Positions 1 through 4,699 of a stretch of 5,419 nt of DNA are shown in pieces (the first letter of the stretch is position 1; each line of letters begins with the position of its first letter). The notes under the pieces were generated by a model, which was not told the origin of the DNA, did no database searches, and worked only from the letters and a program-made list of their open reading frames with translations. A program made the translations under genes and the position numbers. Source of the DNA: Methanoculleus sp. UBA77 (lineage in GTDB: Archaea > Halobacteriota > Methanomicrobia > Methanomicrobiales > Methanoculleaceae); the NCBI GenBank assembly GCA_002499455.1, contig DALN01000039.1:7221-12639 (forward strand), written 5' to 3'.

Positions 1-51
1 AAACCTAGATACACTTGCACCTGGAGAATCGGCCCTTATAGCGACCAGATC

Positions 52-59
52 AGGAGAAT
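52..59 (+). promoter_or_regulatory. Ribosome binding site of the first CBS gene
   Basis: AGGAGAAT lies 3 nt before the ATG at 63, with GGAG centred about 8 nt upstream, which is good archaeal spacing. Two ATG codons are adjacent (63 and 66), so the protein may begin with one or two Met. The octamer GGAGAATC also occurs at 23-30, exactly 30 nt upstream, without a start codon after it. A possible TATA-like TTATA sits at 35-39, but it is too close to the start for a leader that includes this site, so the real operon promoter may be nearer the left edge or outside the window. Confidence 0.7.
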
Positions 60-62
60 CCC

Positions 63-626
63 ATGATGAATAATAGCGATGCGATCCGCTTCGAGACACG
101 CGTGCCAGTCAGGGAGGTCATGCAGAGCCATCCAACGACCATCGATGTGGGAGAGACTGTCGCCCGGGCGGCCCAGATCATGTGCCGCGACGAAGTCGGG
201 AGTTGTATTGTACTGCAGAACAACCTTCCCACGGGGATCGTCACCGAGGAGGACATCAACTGCAAGGTTGTGGCAAAAGACATAAAGCCGAGCAGCATTC
301 AGGTCAGCGAGATCATGAGCACCCCGCTGATCACGATCAGTTCCGACAGGCTTGTCGGGGATGCCGCGGCGATGATGGTGAAGCACCGTGTCCGCAGGCT
401 TCCCGTCGTCGAGAACCAGATGGTCATCGGGATCGTGACCGTCAGGGATATCCTCACCGTCGCGGCAGAAGTGAACGAGCTGCTTGCGGACCTCATCGAG
501 ATCAACCGCGAGGAAGAGTACGCCATGGGCGTCTGCGACCGGTGCGGGAACATGTCCGACGACCTCTCACGGGTCGACAACCTTATGCTCTGTCCCGCCT
601 GTCGGGAGGAGGAGCAGTTGCTATGA
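63..626 (+). CDS. Two-CBS-domain protein with C-terminal zinc ribbon
   Basis: A 187-residue soluble cytoplasmic protein with one Bateman module and a metal-binding tail. CBS1 spans about residues 13-68 and ends in GIVTEEDI (Thr61, Asp64). CBS2 spans about 81-137 and ends in GIVTVRDI (Thr126, Asp129). Both keep the Thr and Asp that typically contact the ribose of an adenosyl ligand, so both sites look competent. A short acidic helix (about 138-153) leads to a C-terminal knuckle pair, Cys158-x-x-Cys161 and Cys177-x-x-Cys180, expected to bind one Zn or Fe. The CBS pair plus zinc ribbon architecture is known in archaea; I recall Thermoplasma TA0289 as the structural example (from memory). The role is inferred as an adenylate sensor with a metal-stabilised interaction domain. 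It is the first gene seen of the CBS operon and overlaps the next start by 4 nt (ATGA). The effector is unknown. Confidence 0.93.
   Translation: MMNNSDAIRFETRVPVREVMQSHPTTIDVGETVARAAQIMCRDEVGSCIVLQNNLPTGIVTEEDINCKVVAKDIKPSSIQVSEIMSTPLITISSDRLVGDAAAMMVKHRVRRLPVVENQMVIGIVTVRDILTVAAEVNELLADLIEINREEEYAMGVCDRCGNMSDDLSRVDNLMLCPACREEEQLL
604..613 (+). promoter_or_regulatory. Ribosome binding site of the second CBS gene, inside the first gene
   Basis: GGGAGGAGGA lies within the last codons of the upstream zinc-ribbon gene, 9 nt before the ATG at 623. It decides the start of the second gene: the reading frame is open upstream to 182, but that longer version would overlap the first gene completely and has no such site. 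The ATGA overlap implies translational coupling. Confidence 0.8.
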
Positions 627-1378
627 AAGTGGCCACAAACCTCTTGCGGGTTATTCCCACCCTGCGCCACGATGAGTATGCCACGAAAGCACGGAGCGTT
701 CTCCGGGACGACGTCTTTCGCGAGCTCTACGTCATCGATGAGCGAGACCGTCTGATGGGTTATCTTGACATCTCCGACGTCCTGCGGGTGATGGACACGA
801 AGTCGAACGTCACCGTCGGGGGATTTGTCAGGGAGGCGGCGCAAGTAGCCCCGACAACACCCCTCCACGAGGCCGGCCTCGCGATACTGGACGCCCGCAC
901 GAACAGTGCTGCGGTCGTCGACGAAGAGGGGGGAGTCCTCGGCGGAGTGCTCTTCTCCGAACTCTTTCCCATCCTGATCTCCCGCCACGCGATCCACGGC
1001 AGGGTCGAAGACGCCATGTCGCGGGTGCCCGTCACCTGCACGCCGGAGGATCCAATACTCAAGATCTACAGCCTGATCGTCGCGAGCGGCTTTGTCGCGT
1101 TCCCGGTAGTGCAGAAGAAAGAGGTCATCGGCATCGTCTCCCGCCGCGACCTTCTGCGCGCCGGCAGCATCCGCAGCACGGTGAAGAACCAGGCCGATAC
1201 CACCGTGGAGCGGGTGATGACGACGCCCGTCATCACGGTGACACCCGACGACCCGATTGCGACCGCGAGCCGGCTGATGGTCGAGCACGATATCAGCATG
1301 CTCCCGGTCATCGATGGGCGAAGGCATCTCGTCGGTGTCATCGACCGTCACGATGTTTTGAGCAGCCTTACCCGTTGA
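623..1378 (+). CDS. Four-CBS-domain protein, partly degenerate ligand motifs
   Basis: A 251-residue cytoplasmic protein built only of CBS units, starting at the ATG that overlaps the previous stop. CBS1 is about residues 5-58, ending GYLDISDV. CBS2 is about 64-118, ending GGVLFSEL. CBS3 is about 128-182, ending GIVSRRDL (Ser173, Asp176). CBS4 is about 194-250, ending GVIDRHDV (Asp241, Asp244). Only CBS3 keeps a Ser/Thr plus Asp pair. CBS1 and CBS4 have Asp in place of Thr, and CBS2 has Leu110 and Glu113 in place of Thr and Asp. The N-terminal half is therefore the more diverged module and may be structural or bind a different ligand, while the C-terminal half looks like an ordinary Bateman module. 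No transmembrane segment, signal peptide or catalytic domain is visible. It is the second gene of the CBS operon, 40 nt before the third. The specific function is unknown; nucleotide sensing is inferred from the family. Confidence 0.92.
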   Translation: MKVATNLLRVIPTLRHDEYATKARSVLRDDVFRELYVIDERDRLMGYLDISDVLRVMDTKSNVTVGGFVREAAQVAPTTPLHEAGLAILDARTNSAAVVDEEGGVLGGVLFSELFPILISRHAIHGRVEDAMSRVPVTCTPEDPILKIYSLIVASGFVAFPVVQKKEVIGIVSRRDLLRAGSIRSTVKNQADTTVERVMTTPVITVTPDDPIATASRLMVEHDISMLPVIDGRRHLVGVIDRHDVLSSLTR

Positions 1379-1404
1379 GGGTATCGCCGAATACTGTTAC
1401 CTCC

Positions 1405-1415
1405 AGAGGAGTGAT
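1405..1415 (+). promoter_or_regulatory. Ribosome binding site of the third CBS gene
   Basis: AGAGGAGTGAT closely matches the complement of the archaeal 16S rRNA 3' end (GGAGGTGAT) and ends 3 nt before the ATG at 1419. It supports this start over internal ones. The 40-nt gap it sits in (1379-1418) shows no clear TATA box or T-tract, so the operon probably continues through it. Confidence 0.8.
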
Positions 1416-1418
1416 ACG

Positions 1419-2366
1419 ATGCAACCGAACTCCAATAACTCTGAGAGAAACCCGGCTGACAGGCTCCTGAAGATGCCGGGCAAACGCGAGCGCGGGCCTG
1501 TCGACTTCAAGACGAGGATCGCAGGGAACGAGGGTGAGATCATGGCGATCGCCACACGATCCGTCGTGACGGCCCAGCAGACCACCCCGATCATCCAGGC
1601 AGTCGAGATCATGACTCGCGAAGGGTTCCGGAGGCTGCCGGTCGTCGATGCCGGGACCCGCCGTCTCCGCGGCATCGTGACCGTCGGGGACATCATCAAC
1701 TTCATGGGCGGCGGCGACAAGTTCAACCTCGTGCAGGTGAAGCACGGGGGGAACTTCCTTGCCGCCATCAACGAGGGTCTCCGCGAGATCATGACCCCGC
1801 ACCTGGTCACCATGCCCGTCTCGGGGAGCATCGCCGACGCGGTCGATATCATCGTCAACCGCAACATCGGCGGGATCCCTGTCGTCGACGGGGAGGAGGA
1901 CTTAAGAGGCATCGTGACCGAACGGGACGTGCTGAAGGTGCTCACCACCGAGGGGTCGAGCCGCACGGCCGAGGACGTCATGAAGGCGTCGGTCCGTGTC
2001 ACCAGCCCCGACACCCCGATCGGCAACGTCTGCAAAGAGATGGTGAAGTGCAGGTTCCGGCGGCTGCCGGTCGTCGCGGACGACGTCCTCTGCGGGATCG
2101 TCACCGCCACCGATATCATGACCTATCTCGGGAAGGGCAAGGTCTTTGAGCGGCTGACGACCGGAGACTCCGCCGAGGTGATGGGAACGCCGGTGCGGTC
2201 GCTCCTCTCCGGGGAACTCTACACCATCGCGCCGGACCGGAACATCCACGATATCGCCGTCGAGATGATCCGGCGGCGGGTCGGGGCGCTGCCCGTCATC
2301 GAAGACTCCCACCTGGTCGGGCTCGTGACGGAGTACGATCTCGTGAAAGCATTCTCCGAGGAGTGA
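1419..2366 (+). CDS. Four-CBS-domain protein, MJ1225-like (archaeal AMPK-gamma-like)
   Basis: A 315-residue protein with two complete Bateman modules after a charged, probably flexible N-terminus (1-40). CBS1 is about 39-95 (GIVTVGDI, Thr88, Asp91). CBS2 is about 120-177 (GIVTERDV, Thr167, Asp170). CBS3 is about 182-238 (GIVTATDI, Thr229, Asp232). CBS4 is about 252-313 (GLVTEYDL, Thr304, Asp307). All four keep the canonical ligand motif. The linker after CBS1, with FMGGGDKFNL and HGGNFLAAINE (about 95-118), matches what I remember of M. jannaschii MJ1225. That protein is described as an AMPK-gamma-like protein binding AMP, ADP and ATP. By analogy this is the best candidate for the operon's energy-charge sensor; no kinase is nearby. 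An alternative start, Met42 (1542), is preceded by GAGGGTGAGATC and would give a length close to MJ1225. The site before 1419 is better spaced, so I keep 1419. FRRLPVV is encoded nearly identically in CBS1 and CBS3, consistent with internal duplication. Confidence 0.94.
   Translation: MQPNSNNSERNPADRLLKMPGKRERGPVDFKTRIAGNEGEIMAIATRSVVTAQQTTPIIQAVEIMTREGFRRLPVVDAGTRRLRGIVTVGDIINFMGGGDKFNLVQVKHGGNFLAAINEGLREIMTPHLVTMPVSGSIADAVDIIVNRNIGGIPVVDGEEDLRGIVTERDVLKVLTTEGSSRTAEDVMKASVRVTSPDTPIGNVCKEMVKCRFRRLPVVADDVLCGIVTATDIMTYLGKGKVFERLTTGDSAEVMGTPVRSLLSGELYTIAPDRNIHDIAVEMIRRRVGALPVIEDSHLVGLVTEYDLVKAFSEE
2358..2366 (+). promoter_or_regulatory. Ribosome binding site of the fourth CBS gene, overlapping a stop codon
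   Basis: GAGGAGTGA is at once the last two Glu codons and stop of the third CBS gene and the ribosome binding site for the ATG at 2373, 6 nt downstream of the stop. Terminating ribosomes would cover the site, which implies coupled translation of the two proteins. Confidence 0.8.
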
Positions 2367-2372
2367 AAGAGT

Positions 2373-3212
2373 ATGCGTGCCATTGATGTGATGTCCGCCC
2401 CGGTGTACGTCGTTGCACCGGCCGATAACGTCGCCTATGCGCGACGGCTTATGCTGAAACACCGCGTATCGAGGCTGCCGGTCATGGAAGAGGATAGCCT
2501 GAAGGGCATCCTCACCAAGAAGGATATTGCCTACCGGCTCAGGCAGACGGAGCCGATGTGGCGGCGGCGCCCGATCGACCGGATCCCGGTCAGCATCCTG
2601 ATGGCACAGGACCCGATCACCGTGACGCCGGAGACCGGCATCCGCGCCATTGCGGCGACGATGCTCGACCGCGACATATCGGGGCTGCCGGTCGTCGACG
2701 AGGGGAAGGTCGTCGGGATCGTCACCAAACGGGACGTTGTGCGTTCAGCCTACGTGCAGGGACTCTCCGCCCGGGTCGACGAGATCATGGAAGATGCGGT
2801 CACGGTGAACCGCTATCACTCGCTGGACCACGTTATTGACACCATTAAAGGAAAAAACGATAAACTTATTGTCGTTAACGACAATGGTAGCCTTGCGGGC
2901 ATTATTACCGAAAGTAACCTTGCATTCTACGAGTATCAGGATGAGCGGATGAACCTGCCCCGGAAAGATGTGACCCACCTCCGGAAGGAGGAGCCGGGCG
3001 GGCAGAAGCGCTTCAGATACGTCGTAGAGGTATCGGCAGTTGCAGAGGACATCATGAGCCGCCCGGTCATCACCGTCCGACCTGACGCATCCCTTCAGGA
3101 TGCCGTGGGGCTGATGCTGGAGAACCAGATCAACAGCCTCGTGGTCGTGGAGGACGATGGTATCCGGGGCATGCTCAAGAGAGATGATATCATAAAGGAA
3201 GTGGCAAAATGA
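2373..3212 (+). CDS. Four-CBS-domain protein with an AT-rich internal patch
   Basis: A 279-residue cytoplasmic protein. CBS1 is about residues 1-56 (GILTKKDI, Thr48, Asp51). A basic linker RRRPIDRIP (about 64-72) follows. CBS2 is about 72-127 (GIVTKRDV, Thr118, Asp121). CBS3 is about 134-187 (GIITESNL, Thr179 kept, Asp replaced by Asn182). A charged, lysine/arginine-rich linker runs about 188-220. CBS4 is about 222-277 (GMLKRDDI, Thr replaced by Lys269, Asp272 kept). The first module looks ligand-competent and the second altered. Codons 155-185 differ from the rest: all five Ile are ATT, three Lys in a row are AAA and three Leu are CTT, in a GC-rich gene. This patch also carries an 18-bp perfect palindrome. 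The gene lies 6 nt after the third gene and overlaps the fifth by 4 nt (ATGA). The function is unknown beyond the family's usual adenosyl-ligand binding. Confidence 0.93.
   Translation: MRAIDVMSAPVYVVAPADNVAYARRLMLKHRVSRLPVMEEDSLKGILTKKDIAYRLRQTEPMWRRRPIDRIPVSILMAQDPITVTPETGIRAIAATMLDRDISGLPVVDEGKVVGIVTKRDVVRSAYVQGLSARVDEIMEDAVTVNRYHSLDHVIDTIKGKNDKLIVVNDNGSLAGIITESNLAFYEYQDERMNLPRKDVTHLRKEEPGGQKRFRYVVEVSAVAEDIMSRPVITVRPDASLQDAVGLMLENQINSLVVVEDDGIRGMLKRDDIIKEVAK
2868..2885. repeat. 18-bp perfect palindrome inside the fourth CBS gene
   Basis: ATTGTCGTTAACGACAAT equals its own reverse complement over all 18 bases. It lies in an AT-rich patch and encodes residues 166-171 (IVVNDN) of the CBS3 unit. 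It could be a protein-binding site or form a small hairpin, but coding constraint and chance are not excluded. No function is assigned. Confidence 0.9.
3195..3204 (+). promoter_or_regulatory. Ribosome binding site of the fifth CBS gene
   Basis: AAGGAAGTGG lies in the last codons of the fourth gene, 4 nt before the ATG at 3209. It is a weaker match than the other sites in the operon, but the ATGA overlap favours re-initiation by ribosomes finishing the fourth gene. Confidence 0.55.
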
Positions 3213-3991
3213 GCGACAGATTTCAGTTACTCGTCAAAGACGTGATGGCAAAACCGATCACCATCGCGAAATCCGCCTTTGTCAGCGAAGCGCTCGACAA
3301 GATGCTCGGTGAGGGCGTCGATCCGCTGATCGTGACCAACAACGGCACGGTCATCGGCACCACATCGCGGGCGGCTATCGCCGAGACGCTCGGGAGCAAG
3401 AAGACCCAGGCGCTGAAAGCCACATCCATCCACGTCGCGAACACGGTCGAGGAGAACTTCACCTCCGCATACCCGGACCAGAGCATCGATGTTCTGGTGC
3501 CGCTGCTCCAGCACTACAAGCTCGTTGTGGTGCTGGACGCCGACCACCGCCTGATCGGGCAGGTGACGGCAGGGGACATCCTGAAGGTGCTCCGGCCGGC
3601 AGGCAGCATCCTCGACGTCATGGAGCCGGTCCACACCATCCAGAGCGAGGAGCGGGCCGTTCACCTCCGCCGGAGGATGCTCGACCACGAGATCAACCGG
3701 TTCATCGTCGAGGACGGCGACACGGCGCTCGGGATCGTCACGGAGACCGATGTCGCAAAAGCTCTCCACGCGATCAAGGACCTCGTGGAGGGGACACGCC
3801 AGGACTACCGGATCCGGAACCTCCTGGTGCGGGACATCATGACCACGCCCCTGATCTCGGTGGACGCGAACGCAGACGTCTCCGAAGTCATCGACCTGAT
3901 GCTCAAGAAGAACATCAGTTCCGTCCCGGTCATGCAGGGCGGCAAGATCGCGGGCCTCGTGACCCGGAACTCACTCGTTCAGGCGCTGTAA
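3209..3991 (+). CDS. Four-CBS-domain protein, last gene of the CBS operon
   Basis: A 260-residue cytoplasmic protein. CBS1 is about residues 8-63 and is degenerate (GTTSRAAI: Ser53, and Ala56 instead of Asp). CBS2 is about 68-128 (GQVTAGDI, Thr120, Asp123). CBS3 is about 133-187 (GIVTETDV, Thr178, Asp181). A helical linker rich in charge (about 188-205) follows. CBS4 is about 206-260 (GLVTRNSL, Thr252 kept, Ser255 instead of Asp) and ends right at the C-terminus. The central two units look competent and the outer two do not, so each Bateman module would pair one intact with one altered site. The start is the ATG overlapping the previous stop; no better one exists. A T-tract terminator follows 20 nt after the stop, marking the operon end. 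Family knowledge suggests adenosyl-ligand binding; the output is unknown. Confidence 0.93.
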   Translation: MSDRFQLLVKDVMAKPITIAKSAFVSEALDKMLGEGVDPLIVTNNGTVIGTTSRAAIAETLGSKKTQALKATSIHVANTVEENFTSAYPDQSIDVLVPLLQHYKLVVVLDADHRLIGQVTAGDILKVLRPAGSILDVMEPVHTIQSEERAVHLRRRMLDHEINRFIVEDGDTALGIVTETDVAKALHAIKDLVEGTRQDYRIRNLLVRDIMTTPLISVDANADVSEVIDLMLKKNISSVPVMQGGKIAGLVTRNSLVQAL

Positions 3992-4011
3992 CGCGCCCCG
4001 GACAACATTAC

Positions 4012-4050
4012 TTTTTTTCGGGCGGCGGGGCGGCCGGCCGGGATGTTTTT
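4012..4050 (+). terminator. Poly-T transcription terminator of the CBS operon
   Basis: Seven consecutive T (4012-4018) begin 20 nt after the last CBS stop codon, and a second run of five T (4046-4050) follows a GC-rich stretch with the palindrome CGGCCGGCCG (4031-4040). Archaeal RNA polymerase terminates at T-tracts without needing a hairpin, so the two runs may act as a primary and a back-up site. Confidence 0.7.
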
Positions 4051-4238
4051 GATCGTACACCAATATTGCAGTTCGCCGCCAGATCAGTCAGCCCCAGTTT
4101 GGGCAATACACCGCATTCAGCCGGCTGATGAGCCTCGAGCCAGTCCTCGGCAAGCCTATCCCTATGAGGTGAGGGGCGGGTGCGAGTTGTGCGTAGGCAT
4201 CAGGGTGCGGTTCCACCGATGAACGAAATAGCCGGTGC

Positions 4239-4335
4239 AGAGAGAAACCCATAAACTGGACCGTGGGGATATCGCCATTGGGGGTGGGGCTGACGGGGAG
4301 TGCGAGCATGGCGAGCTTGAGCACCGTTAGGTGCG
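4239..4335 (-). repeat. Left copy of a compound inverted repeat
   Basis: Read on the minus strand, this copy starts with a 23-nt block (4313-4335) matching the right copy at 22 of 23 positions, and ends with a 39-nt block (4239-4277) matching at 33 of 39. The 35 nt between the blocks are poorly conserved and about 14 nt shorter than in the right copy. The inner block carries a small hairpin, GCACC-GTTA-GGTGC (4321-4334). It could be one arm of a MITE-like element or one of two oppositely oriented dispersed repeats. Nothing resembling a transposase is present. Confidence 0.8.
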
Positions 4336-4418
4336 AGGGGGGCCCGCCCCCCTCCCCTGTCTCCACCACATATGGGAGCATGTGACCCCCACCCCGCCCG
4401 GCCTTCGGCCTCCTCCTC
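4335..4418. repeat. Hairpin-rich centre of the inverted repeat
   Basis: GAGGGGGG (4335-4342) pairs with CCCCCCTC (4347-4354) around a CCCG loop, and GGCC-TTC-GGCC lies at 4400-4410. The remainder is C-rich. It joins the two inverted copies and would form the loop side of a large cruciform or RNA stem. No gene is visible. Confidence 0.6.
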
Positions 4419-4529
4419 CGCACCTAACGGTGCTCAAACTCCTGCCGTTCCGGCAGTCGTTCCCCGCCCCTGAGGGGCGGGGGCAGTGCGTGGCGATATT
4501 CCCACGGTCCAGTGCATGGGGTTTTGTCT
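4419..4529 (+). repeat. Right copy of the compound inverted repeat, with two extra hairpins
   Basis: The inner block (4419-4441) and outer block (4491-4529) are the partners of the left copy's blocks. The segment between them contains two strong palindromes absent from the left copy: CTGCCG-TTC-CGGCAG (4442-4456) and CCCCGCCCC-TGA-GGGGCGGGG (4462-4482, a 9-bp stem). No T-tract directly follows the second stem, so a terminator role is not supported. Similarity to the left copy fades beyond 4529. Confidence 0.8.
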
Positions 4530-4604
4530 CCGCGTCCCGGCACACCCATGCCCCTCTGCAAAATCCGTAGTTATTCTCCCTCGTACCCGACCATCCGTAA
4601 GCCC

Positions 4605-4613
4605 ACATATAAG
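4605..4613 (+). promoter_or_regulatory. Candidate TATA box for dys
   Basis: ACATATAAG resembles an archaeal TATA box. With the usual distance of about 25 nt, transcription would start near 4633-4640, giving a leader of about 60-65 nt. A second candidate, ATTAATAC at 4660-4667, would start transcription only 5-12 nt before the ATG, making an almost leaderless mRNA. The sequence alone does not decide between them. No clear BRE is seen. Confidence 0.45.
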
Positions 4614-4699
4614 ATAGTTCCAGACACCCGGCCTCTGCTCGTTCCCCCCGGCACCAACCATTAATACGCCAGAACCAGAAACGGATACCAGGATTGTCC

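Larger units (their letters stand above)
3992..4699. other. 708-nt intergenic region between the CBS operon and dys
   Basis: It contains, in order, a poly-T terminator region (4012-4050), about 190 nt without recognisable content (4051-4238, apart from the short palindrome TCAGCCGGCTGA at 4117-4128), a compound inverted repeat (4239-4529), and the dys promoter region (about 4600-4699). Several open frames cross it on both strands, but none has a convincing start site or family match. No tRNA or rRNA is visible. Confidence 0.75.

Noticed and set aside
23..60. GGAGAATC repeated at 23-30 and 53-60
   Set aside because: The second is the ribosome binding site; the first could be the end of an upstream feature, but eight bases is too short to claim a regulatory repeat.
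182..622. Upstream extension of the second CBS gene back to an ATG at 182
   Set aside because: It would lie out of frame entirely within the first CBS gene, encodes Arg/His-rich sequence without CBS features, and the ATG at 623 has a strong ribosome binding site and an ATGA overlap.
1624..2697. Recurring DNA string GGCTGCCGGTCGTCG (1633, 2062, 2683)
   Set aside because: Each copy encodes the conserved LPVV of a CBS unit, so it reflects the protein motif and shared codon preference, not a DNA repeat element.
4117..4128. 12-bp palindrome TCAGCCGGCTGA
   Set aside because: Short GC-rich palindromes are expected by chance at this composition, and it has no context suggesting an operator.
4088..4423. 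Minus-strand open frame of 111 codons in the intergenic region
   Set aside because: It crosses the inverted repeat and hairpin centre, begins in low-complexity Arg/Gly sequence and has no recognisable family or clear ribosome binding site. The codon-like pattern in part of it is reported as a finding instead of a gene.
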